DNA of 64,000 bases. Source: Chamaecyparis obtusa. Taxonomy: Eukaryota; Streptophyta; Pinopsida; Cupressales; Cupressaceae. Below the pieces are notes generated by a model. That model was not told the origin of the DNA. It saw nothing but the letters and a program-made list of their open reading frames with translations, and ran no database searches. Of the stretch, positions 34,650-45,989 are shown piece after piece. The position numbers were made by a program, and so were the translations under genes. Numbering within the stretch: the stretch's first letter is position 1; each line of letters starts with the position of its first letter. Where the stretch lies: NCBI GenBank assembly GCA_027943335.1, contig BSBK01001302.1:2429501-2493500 (forward strand), read 5' to 3'.

Positions 34650-36542
34650 GATGTACATGTATGGATCTCTCATCCTACTACTCAGAGCTTATGTGTGTTA
34701 TTGCCAAACCCTATGAAGGTCCATCTTGCTTCTTGTGGATTTGAGCACTTGATACATTTACCCGAGATTAGGGTAAATCATGGGCTTTTGACTACTATGC
34801 GTATTGAGAGGTTCCACTCGGAGACTCAGACCTTTCACTTGCTGATGGGGGAGATCATTGTTACCCCTAAGGATGTGTATCAGATACTGCACATTCCCTT
34901 CCATGTAGGCCAGCGACCGTAGTATGTGAGTTCGGGGAACTCAGGTGTTTTAGCTTTTAGATGTCTCTTCAGAGATGATACCTAGATGATGGCCTCCATT
35001 TCTTGGGAGACCTTAGTTCAGAGATATGGATAGACATATTAGTTGGAGTGCATCATTGCTGGGATGATTGGTGGCATTATCATGTCTGACTATCAGCAAA
35101 ATGGTCTTTTGATGGGCTAGGCCCCTATGGTAGCATGGTTGATGGCCACTCCCTCTGAGTTGGCTTGGGGTCAGTATTTATTGGCACACATGTTCTCTAA
35201 GATGCATAAGGTAGTGTATCAGGAGAGAAAATCTTTTGCGATAGGAGCTCTTGTTCTATAGATATGGGTGTGGGAGCATATCCCAGTGTTGAGACCTATT
35301 TGTACTTCATAGAGGTAGCCTCAGGAGCCTGTCATCTATACTTATGTCAGATATGTCATTCAAGGACTGATGGGCCATACTAAGTACTGGAGGTGATGCC
35401 TTGATGACATGACTTTTGTTCATTGGAGACCTTATGTAGCCATTGAGTCTTGGCCTACTACTCAAGAGCAGTTTAGTTATTTCTTCCAGAGCCATGTACT
35501 GATTGCGAGGTCCTCCTCCACCATAGAGAGGTTTCTGATTACTAGGGTCTGGTGGCAGTATGGATGTATTCAGGATGCCCCAGAGGATTACACTACATAT
35601 GCATGGATAGGGTGTGAGATTGGACTTGGATGGACACAGAGGCTCTCTTATGCTTTGTGTTCCTAGGAGTATAGTGTGATTGTCGGTAGGGACTAGGAGT
35701 ATAGACCAGATGTACTAGATGTTGGTGTTACTGATGGATTCATCTCATTGCTTATTGATCACCCCATTCATAGATTTTCTGATCTCACTGAGCTGATACA
35801 CTCCATGGAGGAGGCGATGGATGTTACTAGTGCTCTGATGGGACAAGGTCCCAGACCTACACAAGCTCCTATCATACATCCCACACCACCAAGACCCAGA
35901 GTGATGGCTCCACCACAGAGACCATTAGGATAGGTGAGGACCCCTCATCACACTAGTTCCATAGTAGGCAGATCTTCCAGTTCTCACAGATGGACTAGAG
36001 GAGAGGGTGGTACATTAGGTGGAGTTGGTTCAATAGATAAGGTACTTGCAGCTAAGCAAGTGGTAGGTGGTGGTGTGGACTTCATAGAGGGGGATACTGG
36101 CTTTGATTTAGGTGTTGGGGTTACATGTCGTAAGGTGCAGAGGGCAAAGACTACTAAGCAGGTTGCCCCAAATAATGAGATGCCAGATGTTGATCCTACT
36201 GCTCCTCCTACTTCACAGGACACTATGAGATGGCTTAGTGCATAGGTTAGGGACCTAAAGGTATGTAGTGCTCAATGGGAGGAGTGATATATAGAGGTCA
36301 ATAGATAGCAGACTAAGCTACATACTGAGGTATAGAGGTTACGGGCAGAGGTGATTCGTCAGACCTCACGGGTAGCTTACTATGTGTCCACATATTATAT
36401 AGTTGTTCCTACTGCATAGAGAGTTCCCTCCTATTCATAGTACATGATGGCATCAGAGGGAGCCAGAGTACCCAGAGCAGAGGCAGTACCAGATGCATGA
36501 CCAACTCCTCCACTAGATGTAGAGGATCATGCTGATAGCTGA
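34650..36542 (+). pseudogene. Plant mobile domain (PMD) ORF, antisense within the gypsy element
   Basis: PMD (aminotransferase-like) occurs in plant MAIN/MAIL1 proteins and in several plant transposons. One continuous reading frame of 631 codons runs to TGA at 36540. Around 34730-34920 it reads SCGFEHLIHLPEIRVNH, then RIERFHSETQTFHLLMGEII and VTPKDVYQILHIPFHVGQRP, the PMD core. Later blocks (IAGMIGGIIMSDYQ, ELAWGQYLLAHMFSKMH, IWVWEHIPVLRPI) match the second half of the domain. The C-terminal part is Pro-rich (PIIHPTPPRPRVMAPPQRP), then Gly-rich, then helical. By hand I count 19 internal stops: 16 TAG, 3 TGA, no TAA, and no frameshift. The start is uncertain; homology is continuous from 34650, which follows an ag. 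Opposite strand to gag-pol. Confidence 0.88.
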
Positions 36543-38270
36543 TTGATCTATGATATGTTCTAACATTTTTGATCTATTGATTCAGATATACTGTACTCTT
36601 TTTTATCATTGATATACTATACTGATTCTAATAGCTCAGTTGAGCTCATTCTTTTATACACTGTGCCAGTAGTGCACCCCTGACTAGTTTGAGATTTTTG
36701 ATATATATGAGATCGATATTTTGGTTGTGACTTCATGTGTACTTGTCATGTTTTGATTTATGATGATATCATGTGATGCTTATGCTATGAGTAGAGTAGA
36801 ATGTATGTATGGATATATGCAATGCAATGATTTCTTTCATATGTATGGATGTTATGTAAATGTATTTGATTATGGGAATATGTATGTATGATTTATGCTT
36901 ATGCACATGGATGAATTGTAATGCAACAAATGATTATGATATGTAAATGTAGTGATACTAATGATATATTTTGTAGGTATTGATGAAGACAAGTACTCGG
37001 TCTTATGTCAAAAAGGATGTTTAACCTAGGAGGATAACTGCTTGCGATTTGATTGAAGAGACCTTCGAGTTAGGTTTCAGCTCTTGTTAGATTTGAAGAG
37101 ATATTTCAAGAATTGTTTAAGCATTGAAGTTCATTTAACCATTGTGAGATCATGCAACATGCAAAATGCAAAGAAACATGCAATATGAAATGCAACCTAA
37201 GACCTAGGACCTAGTCACTAATCATGTGTCGGTCATTCTCATCATTGAATTTTTAGGTAACCGAATAAATCAATACAATGCCTACTAGTTATGAAACCAT
37301 AGACATGTGAATATCAATTTGTATATGCAAGAATCAATACAACACCCACTAATTAGGAAACAATGGAGATATGAATATTGATTTTGTTTTTAGAATGTCG
37401 GATTAGATATAAGCATCAAAGCATAAGCACCAGGATGACCTGAATATCATGTCCATTTTGATATAGCAATCTGTATAAGCATCAAAACATAAATGTTGTG
37501 ATGACCAAAATACACCTTGTGATACAAACATATCAAAAAATTAAGAGATCATTCTAAATCCAATGTGAATTACCCGTAGTGACCCTTTATCGTTCACATC
37601 CTTACGTAAGATCATATTTCACAATAGGAGAAAGAACTTACTCAAAAAAGACAATAGTTAGATCAAACTTCCTTGAATTTTTTGGGTATCAATGGTCGAG
37701 GTACGCATGGCCATCCAATTCAAGATAGAGGCTCTTACAGTCAGACACCATTTCAATCCAGAATTTCCAAAGTTGTTAGATTTTCACATACAAACAGAAG
37801 ACAAAGAAAAGATTATGTCCCTAGTCATCACTCTCTAAATCTTGTAAAGGACATCATCGAAATGCTTGTGGGAACACAATATGCAAAAATCTCAATGCGA
37901 ATCAGTAAGCATACAAGGAGATAAAAGCATGTAAAAAGCACAGATTGTTTTCAGTTTATGTTTGATGTTTGATTGCATTGTTGTAGATGTAAAATCCTTT
38001 TTGGAGACAAGACTGACTGACTGACTCAAATGAAGCTCTAAAGGACTTTGACTGGATATGATAACTCTAAGATACATTGGAGGCCAGAGGTTTATGACAT
38101 TGATTGCCCCCAAGTTTTAACATTGATAGGATACAAACGCTTGAACTGATTGGTGTACAAATTGACTTATTGAAAATAGGAATGTCGAAACAAATCAGGA
38201 GATATGTACAAACTAAAGAAAGACTGAAAGCTAGGAAAGACCAAGATTGCACTGATAGATGGAGCATTTT
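36543..38270. other. Spacer between the PMD frame and pol, with short tandem repeats
   Basis: Rich in atgtatg and tgcaatgcaatg phrases (36780-36960). Direct repeats of about 60-bp period occur near 37267/37329 (tcaatacaa...cccactaattaggaaac) and 37399/37458 (ataagcatcaaa.cataa). Short open frames here have no recognisable content. Confidence 0.5.
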
Positions 38271-38275
38271 TGAAC

Positions 38276-38485
38276 AAGTGGCGCCTATTTGCCAGGTTTT
38301 CACCATCTTGGTAGAGATTCTATTTTTGCTACCAAGGCACCTGTTTCCAGGTTTTCACCAAGGCACTTTTTTTCTTTTTCTCATTTTTTTGTATTTTTCA
38401 TTTTTTTAACTTTTTTGTACTTTTGATATTTTTTTATTTTTTTGTGAATCATCAAGGCACCCATTGCTAGGTTTTCACCAAGATG
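38276..38485 (-). repeat. Three spaced GGTGAAAACCTGG repeats downstream of pol
   Basis: The plus-strand motif (ggcgcctatttgccaggttttcacca and variants) occurs at about 38280, 38334 and 38453. It lies just after the pol stop in the element's sense, with T-rich spacers. Similar GGTGAAAACC repeats follow integrase in other plant Tat elements, from memory. Confidence 0.75.
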
Positions 38486-38553
38486 TTCATTTTTTTAGGA
38501 CTTTTTCTGATTTTTAAGATTTTTTCAGGACATTTTACCATAGACTGAATGCC

Positions 38554-39640
38554 TTAGGCATAGAATTTCTTCAGATGGAGAATGTTGATTGGTTCTCAGA
38601 GCTATTCTCCTTCAATCGTTGAGAGTTGATAGGCACCAGAGCCAAAAGTAGTAGTGATAACAAAGGGACCCAGCCAGTTGGGTTCACACTTCCCCTTGCA
38701 TTCTCGATGTGATTGATTTTTAGGATTCTCTTTCAAGACTAGATCGCCAACCTAAAATTCTTTATGTCTGACTTTCTTGTTGTAGCCTCTAGACATTCTT
38801 TTCTGATACACTCTGAGATGATCATACATTGATTGTCTGCACTCATCTAGTAGTTCAAGTTCTTGCAACCTAGACACTATGTAGTCATCATTAGTTACTA
38901 GACCATGCATTCTAATTCTTAGTGATGGGATTTCAACCTCAATAGGTAGTATTACTTCAGACCCATAAACTAAAGCAAAAGGTGTAGCCCCAGTAGGTGT
39001 TCTGATAGTTGTTCTGTAGGCCCAGAGAGTTGGATTGATCATGAGATGCCAATCTCTTCTTGTTTTATTAACTGTATGATGCAATATTTTTAATAAATTC
39101 TTGTTTGAAGCCTCTGCTTGTCCATTCCCTTGAGGATAATAGATAGAAGACTAATGTTGTGTGATCTTGAATTTGGCACATAGATCATCTAGGTCTTTAT
39201 TTTTGAATTGTCCACCGTTATCTATGATTATGGAATGAGGTATCCCATATCTGCATATGATATAGTTCAATATGAACATAGATATTTTCTTTCCAGTTGC
39301 TTGTGTCAAAGGGACTGCTTCTACCCATTTTGTAAAATAATCTATAGCTATGATTATATGGGTATGTCCTTTAGAAGAATGAGGATGTATAGCTCCTATA
39401 AGATCAAATCCCATTGGTGAAAAGGCCATTGTGTAGTAAAGGGAATTAGATCTCTCCCTGGAGCATGAATTAAGTTGTCATGCACTTGGCATTTTTGACA
39501 GTTCTTAGCAAACTTGATAGACTCTTTCTCCATTTCAGGCCAATAGTACCCAGCCCTAATAAGTTTTCAAGCTAGTGTTAAACCATTCAAGTGTTACCCA
39601 CAAATACCATCATGGACTTCCTCTAATGCACGTTAAGAGA
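38554..39640 (-). pseudogene. Gypsy integrase
   Basis: Integrase inserts the element DNA. The zinc-binding part (39440-39640) reads LEEVHDGICG*HLNG, then AGYYWPEMEKESIKFAKNCQ and KCQVHD (His-His-Cys-Cys all present). After a one-base deletion at about 39409-39412 the catalytic core reads IIIAIDYFTKWVEAVPL, GIPHSIIIDNGGQFKN and YYPQGNGQAEASNKNLLKIL, so the D-D-E residues are all kept. The C-terminal part has NKKVRHKEF*VGDLVLKEN and ends EPINILHLKKFYA with TAA at 38554. That is the usual end of Tat pol, without a chromodomain. Stops are TAG, TAG, TAG and TGA in this part. Confidence 0.94.
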
Positions 39641-39899
39641 CTTCCCATTCTAAACATCTAAGTAGCGTACCATCTAGACCTCGTTTGTATAGATCATGAC
39701 CAATGATGACATATCGGGAGGCATTACGGATAAGGTATCTCTTTTCATGGAGGTTGAAGGTATCAGGAATGATTTGGTCTTGGAGATAGGAAAATAATTT
39801 TTTGTATCTAGATGAATCATGACCAACAACAGTGCAGATCATGTGGGTTTCAGGGGAATCATATGCCGGATAAGATAGTGCTTCCACCAAGAACTCATA

Positions 39900-40766
39900 T
39901 CATAGCTCATGCTCAGGCTGCTGTAATAAAGTAAATAGCGTTGCCATTGCATCAGCAGCCTTATTCTCTGTTCTAGGAATTTTCTCAAATGTGATAGATA
40001 GGAAATACTTCTTTAGATCATCTACCATTCTCTTGTAAGGAATGATCTTTTCATCTTTAGTTTGGTACACATCATTGACTTGATGGATAACAAGTTGAGA
40101 GTCTCCATGAATGTGTAATTTTGTTACTCGCCATTCAATTGCTATTTTCATGCCATTCAAAAGGGCCTCATATTTTGCAATATTGTTTGTGCAAGGGAAC
40201 TTTAATCTGAATGCTTTTGGGATTGAGTATCCTTGAGGAGTTATGAACAATATGCCCGCTCCTGATCCATTATGTGTATAGGAGCCATCAAAGAATAACT
40301 GCCATTCTCTAGAAGAAAGAGTCATGATAGAGGAATCTGGAAATTCCATTTGCATTGGTGTATCATCAATCATAGGTGCATCTGCTAATTGATCAGCAAT
40401 GACTTGTCCTTTGATAGCTTTTCTTTCCACATATTCAATGTCAAATTCACTTAAGAGCATGACCCATTTAGCTAATCTACCTATGAGGGCAGCTTTTCTT
40501 AGTAGGTACTTGAGTGGATCAATCTTAGCTACCAATTGTGTGGTATGAGCTAACATGTAGTGTCTTAGTTTCTGTGATGCAAATATCATAGCTAGACAAG
40601 CTTTCTCAATCATTGAATAGTTCTTCTCATATGCAACCAATGTCCTACTGATATAGTATATAGCTCTTTCCTTTTTGTCCTCATCTTGTTGTGCAAGCAA
40701 TGCCCCCAGTGATGTATCTGTAGTGGAGACATATAAGATCAATGGCTTCCCATGAATAGGAGGCAT
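39900..40766 (-). pseudogene. Gypsy dual RNase H (retroviral-type plus archaeal-type)
   Basis: One open frame carries two domains. The first (residues 1-125) is the usual Ty3 RNase H: PLILYVSTTDTSLGALLAQQ, AIYYISRTLVAYEKNYSMIE and IKGQVIADQLADAP. The second (residues 150-288) is a separate archaeal-type RNase H: WQLFFDGSYTHNGSGAGILF, KYEALLNGMKIAIEW, LHIHGDSQLVIHQV and ENKAADAMATL, with all four acidic catalytic residues. Acquisition of the second RNase H is known for the Tat group of plant Ty3/gypsy elements. The open frame is uninterrupted for 288 codons. Confidence 0.95.
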
Positions 40767-41580
40767 AAAAATAGGAGGATGTCATAAATATTGTTTGATA
40801 TGGTCAAAGTTCTTCTCACATTCTTCATTCCATGCAAAGGTCACACCTTTATGTAATGTTTTTGTAAAAGATTGTGATATATCTGCCAGCTGTGATATGA
40901 ATCTTCTTATAGATTGAACTCTTCCTTGCAATTTCCTCATTTGACTAATATTCTTTGGAGGTTTCATTTCCATGATAGCCTTCACTTTAGTTGGATCAAC
41001 TTCAATGCCCTTCTTTGAAACTATGTATCCTAAGAGCTTTCTAGAAGTGACACCAAAAGCACACTTCTTAGGATTTAGTCTGAGAATAAATTTTTCCATT
41101 ATGTCTAGTATCTTGCTCAAGTCATCTAGATGTGTGGCTCTAATCATAGATTTTGCTAAAGTATCATCAACATAATCCTCCATAGTCCTATGCGTCATGT
41201 CATGAAAAATAGATGTCATGGCTCTTTGATATGTAGCACCAACATTTTTAAGCCCAAATGGCATGACATTCCAATAGAAGGTACCCCATGCACATGTAAA
41301 AGTAACTTTCTCTTGATCTTCTGAAGCAATTTTTATTTGATTATATCTAGAAAAACCATCCATTAAAGAATACATCTCAAAGCCTGCAGTCATGTCCACT
41401 ATCATATCAATGTTAGGTAATAGAAAATCATCCTTAGGGGATGCTCTATTTACATCTCTAAAATCCATGCACACTCTGATTGATTTATCTAGTTTTGAAA
41501 TAGGTACAATATTAGAGATCCACTCTACATAGTCAATAACTCAAATGAATCTAGCTTTTAGGAGTTTCTCTAATTCAGCT
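40767..41580 (-). pseudogene. Gypsy reverse transcriptase
   Basis: Reads RVCMDFRDVNRASPKDDFLL, then YSLMDGFSRYNQIKIASED, AWGTFYWNVMPFGLKNVGAT and MEDYVDDTLAKS, so the catalytic Asp and YVDD are intact. It continues KCAFGVTSRKLLGYIVSKKG and QMRKLQGRVQSIRRFISQLA, the connection region. A TGA at about 41540 (in FI*VIDYVEW) and another at about 40780 flank it. It is in the same frame as gag and protease. Confidence 0.96.
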
Positions 41581-42860
41581 TTTACTAAGAGTGCAACATG
41601 AGGATGCATATTTCTTAACTTTTTCTTGACAGGTTTGACATTTGGAGCTATAGATAAATGATGCATTATAAGAATAGGATCCAACCCTGGCATATCTAAA
41701 TATTTCCATGAAAAGTTGATCTTCTTCTCTGTTAGGAATGTTGTAAATTTTTTCTTCTCTTCTTCTGATAAAGATTGTGCTACATGAATCAACTATGGTT
41801 CTTCTGTTGTTCCCAAGTTAACGGATTGAGTGGGCTTAATTAGAACTAGAGATCTGTCCTATAAATGACTCAGAAGGACATCACATATCTCATCATTAGG
41901 TGCCTGAGAGAGGTTTTCACCTTTGGATACATCTTTTATTTTTACTTTTGGAGCTTCTGAGACTGCCACAAAGTGGTTTTCACCCTCAAAACTCTTTTTC
42001 CTTTTCTTTTTATTCTTATTTTTCTGACTAAGATACTTGATGTCCGACTCCGTCATGCTAATGCTCAGTTCACTGATGGAAGTACTCATAGGCTCAACTG
42101 CATTGAGGTAGAAAGAAAGGACATAGTCATTCAGGAAGGTATAAATACCATGGCTCGAATTTGTGGAGGTTTGATCAATAAGGTCTAGATATTGGATAGT
42201 CAAAGTGGGGAAAGATTGGGAGATAGTGTTTATGGATATGGATCTATCATCATTGGTCCTAACCCGACGCTCAAGTTCAAAGGTGATATTACAACTTAAG
42301 ACATTCAATTTTTGAATAGGCTCAATGTCATTGTGGGAGTCCAATTCAGCCATAGGTGGATCAAACTCGATGGGTTCATCATTTCGCTCAAGACTTATGT
42401 TGGGTTCAGGTGAATATTGGTGAATAATATCAACATGTTTCTCTGTAATAAGCTCATCTTCTTCTGGAATGGCTCCCCATTCATAGTCATTAGATTCATC
42501 ATTTATGCCTCTAGGAAATCTAAGAACATGAGTAAAGTTAGGATGAATACCCCAAGAAGGGTTACCCTCAGATTCTGATTTGAATTCATACTCATGAGAA
42601 TATGTCTTAGAATAACTACCACCTTCCTCTTCTTGATTGTTTTTTAGATTAGCTAGTTCTTGTGTTGCAACTATCTCTTGATTGATAGTAGGTTCTTGTG
42701 TTTCTACTACATTAATTCTTTTGATTGGATCATCTTTATCATCAAGAAGGTCTTTGATCTCTTTAGGCAATTTTTCATAGGGGATGAGTTATGAGCTATC
42801 TAAATCACTATCTAATGGTTATGTTTCTTCTTTCTTAAGAAGGGCTTCTCCTGGTGTGAT
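41581..42860 (-). pseudogene. Long acidic spacer of the polyprotein between G-patch and RT
   Basis: About 400 codons in frame with gag-pol. Residues are mostly Glu, Asp, Ser and Asn (for example EEEGGSYSKTYSHEYEFKSE and EWGAIPEEDELITEKHVD). A strongly basic patch KNKNKKKRKKS (about 42015) could be a nuclear-localisation signal. The end (41541-41792) has EEEKKKFTTFLTEKKINFSW and PILIMHHLSIAPNVKPVKKK, which is the normal lead into the Ty3 RT. No enzyme motif is visible in the middle. Four stops interrupt the stretch. Confidence 0.8.
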
Positions 42861-43133
42861 CTACTCTATGACATGAGAACAATGACCTTTGAGGTGAAAG
42901 GGTTTCTTTTTAAATCCTAAGCCAACAGTATCTTTGTTTTCCCTACCAGTATGTGAAATAGGTGTTATGAGACCTTTTCCTCCAACTCCTAGAAGTCCTT
43001 TACCTGAATATCCCATCTTAGCTATTAATTTATCTCCTGGGCCATATGCCTTGGAAGGGATATTGGATACTGTAGAGTCACTAGTTTGAACCACTTGAGA
43101 TTTAGATTCATCTTTGTATAGCCATGCAATCAT
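42861..43133 (-). pseudogene. G-patch domain in the gypsy polyprotein
   Basis: G-patch domains bind RNA or activate DEAH helicases, and betaretroviruses carry one after the protease. Here residues 28-75 read GPGDKLIAKMGYSGKGLLGV, GGKGLITPIS and then DTVGLGF, fitting the pattern xxLxxKMGaxxGxGLGxxGxGIxxPI...GLG. It lies between protease and RT in the same frame as both. All six key Gly positions are present. Confidence 0.8.
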
Positions 43134-43410
43134 AGCTTCATCTTCTTCAAATTCCTTCCTTGAGACTTGTTCTGCTACAAAATTCTTTTTATATGCCTCA
43201 AGAGGTTCTTTAGAGTCTAGTTTGGACTATTTTAAAGATTGTCCATAAGACTTAGGTGAGATAGGGAGAGATGTCAAAGATAAGACTGGATCTATAGTAT
43301 ATTCTCCCATACCATTGTCTTTGATATTGACCTCTTTTGCAATGTCTTCCATTTTAGATTTGGATGCTTCTTTGGTTGGCTCAATGGAAGATTCTATGTT
43401 ATTAGGCACA

Positions 43411-43990
43411 AGTTTATCTGCACTTTCCTTTAATGTATTTCAAGTGGTGGATATGTCTACTGGAATAGTGACCTCTACTCTTTCATAATGAAATTTCAAA
43501 CATTGGTGGAATGTAGAGGGAATAGCCTTCATCTCATGTATCCATGGTCTCCCTAGAAGAATGTTGTAAGCCAAAGGTAGATCAAGAACTTGACATATAG
43601 TATCTCTGATAACTGGACCTGCTCTAATAGGTAAGACAATGGTGCCTTTAGAAGATATTTCTTGTTCATCATAGGCTTTTATAGTTATTTTCTTTCTAGG
43701 ATCAATAGCCAATTCTGAAAATCCCAATTGTGTGATCAAGTTGTAAGAACAAATGTTTAGGCCAGCACCTCCATCTATCAACACATGTTTGACTCTACGG
43801 TTCTGGATCAAGACTTCTATATGCAAGGACTGGTTATGCAGGTGACTCAAGGAGTTGTCATCTACCTCTAAAAAGGATATATAATGTGGAGACATAAGAT
43901 GTCCAACCATAGTCTAGAACTTGTCTAAATCAAGGTCATTAGGAACATACGATCTGAGAAAAGCCTTGTCTAGAATGGCTCTATGAGCTA
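43411..43990 (-). pseudogene. Gypsy aspartic protease
   Basis: Retropepsin-type domain that cleaves the polyprotein. Reads HIEVLIQNRRVKHVLIDGGA, then GLNICSYNLITQLGF (the D-G-G-x-x motif typical of plant Tat/Athila proteases), IVLPIRAGPVIRDTICQVLD and YNILLGRPWIHEMKAIPSTF. The active-site Asp is kept. The 156-codon stretch 43440-43910 is open, with TAG before it and TGA after it. Same frame as gag. Confidence 0.93.
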
Positions 43991-44099
43991 GAGATATTCG
44001 AAGCAACTCAAACATGGAGATTTTTGCATTAGTGTGTTGGAGTTATTGAACAATGGTATAAGATGTTGGCCTCATGTCTTTAGGATTGGAAGATTTAGA

Positions 44100-45989
44100 A
44101 ATAGCCTTCTGTTTGGAAGCGGAAGAAAGATTGAAGGGCATCTTAGGGACATTTGATGAATCTGGGATTTGTCCATTCAGATGTGCCTAAGCTTGTGATC
44201 GAGTAACTGTGTTAGCTAAAGGATGATCTCTATCTCTTTGCACAATTGTGATGACATTGCAATGTTCAGAGAGACAAGGTTTGACCATATTGATAATAGC
44301 ATTATTTCCAAGGTAAGCATAATTGACCTTTTCCCCCATATTAGGTTGAGAAGATGAAACTTCTTGACCATGTTTCAAAAATGGTTCTATGAATGTTGTA
44401 TGATCATTATTGCTCTTATGATTGTCAATGGTGATATCTCCCTTATCAATTAGATCTTGAATAGTATGTTTCAAGTGTAAGTAGTTATTAGTTTTGTGAC
44501 CTTCACCCCAATGGAAATCATAAAATTCATTCTCTCTCCACCATTTTGGTTTAGGATCAGAATCAGATTGTTAGATCTCAGGCAAAGAGATGATGTTATT
44601 AGCTAGCAGAGTTCTCATATTTGATTCCAAAGATTCTCCCAGAGGAGTGAACGTTCATTTATTATTAGCGGACCACTTTTTATACTCTGGCTTCTTTTGA
44701 GATGATTCAGGCACCTTTTGTTCTGAAGCTTTTATGGCTTGGGTACCAATGGTTAGATTGAAAGTTGGTGCCTTTGATGGGGCATGGATAGTATTAGCAA
44801 CACCATCTATGATGATGCCTTTATTCTTGTTCCAGTTTTTGTTCTTGTCTTTAGAACTGGATCATGATTCATACTTGTCCTTTTGAAGTGTGATTTCTCC
44901 TTTTTTCACAAGTACTTTTTCAATTTTGATCGCATTGTCTACCATCTTATCAAAAGATGTATGATCTTGCATTTGTAAATGGTAGTTGATTTCTGGGATA
45001 AGATTATTGATGAAGATTTCTAGTTTCTTGGTTTCTGGGATAGGCCTAGCATATAAAGAGAATTTCTTCCTCCATTTTTTGAGAAATGTCAAGAATGGTT
45101 CACCTGGATATTTCTTGAGATTGTAGATATCGATCATGGTGACTAGATGTTGAATATTGTAGGAGTATTGCTGATAGAACAATTTGATCAACTCCTCAAA
45201 AATGTTGATAGTAGAAGGCAATCTAGATAACCAATGAATGGTTGCTCCCCCTAAATATCGAGGGAAGAGACACATCAGATAGGTTGGTTCATGCATGAAC
45301 TCCATAGATTGTGTATAGAATTCTTTGACATGATCTTGGGGATCTGAGTGTCCATCATACTTAGGCATCTCCACTCTTTTTTGGAATGGTTGCATGTACA
45401 AGTCTTTGTCAAATGGAAAAGGACATAGGGCCTCCATGGAGAACTCCTTGGGTTCCTTTTCTTTCTCAAGGTTATTAAGCTTGACTTGCATGGCATGCAT
45501 CTATTTCATTAGAGGTGTGAGTGGAGTTTCTTCCTCATGTGTAATGATATCTTCAACATTAAAGTTGGGAGGAAGTTCAACTCCTTGATGAGTGAATTGT
45601 AAAAAGTATGCCTCTTTATCTTCTTTCAAGAAATGCTTCATCATTCATTTGAAGTTATCATCATTTTGATATTGAGAAATTTCTTCAGGTGTGGGTTCCT
45701 GATCTACACCATGTTGAGATTGAGCTCTTTGAGAGCCAAAGTTTGTCCCTGCTTGAGACATGGTAGGAGTTCTATCTGGGATAGATTGATGTGGAGTTTG
45801 TTGATTACCTCTGTGAGTTGATGAAGGAGGAATGTAACCAATTTTTAATCAAAAGTTGCCAACACCGTCATCTTCATAAAGACCAGAATTGTAGAGTTGT
45901 TCAAGAGTTTGACCTACGTGAGTAGACAAAGTTTTGATGTTAAGTGATTCTCCTAATTTCTTGTGAGAGGAAGCTCTAGTTTCCACCAT
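44100..45989 (-). pseudogene. Gypsy gag
   Basis: Gag forms the particle that packages element RNA. ATG at 45989 is the first in the gag-pol frame and I take it as the start (MVETRASSHKKLGESL). The Gln/Pro-rich N-terminal part has three stops. The capsid part (44862-45500) reads PKYDGHSDPQDHVKEFYTQS, YLMCLFPRYLGGATIHWLSR, LFYQQYSYNIQHL and KYPGEPFLTFLKKWRKKFSL, a clear retrotransposon gag. The downstream region has WWRENEFYDFHWGEGHKTNN, where a Cys zinc knuckle would be expected; only a His remains. No frameshift is seen. Confidence 0.93.

Noticed and set aside
34921..36543. Recoded or read-through TAG codons in the PMD frame
   Set aside because: TAG also replaces conserved Trp and Gln in LINE, chromodomain, GRF and Copia pseudogenes here, so mutation at methylated sites explains it better.
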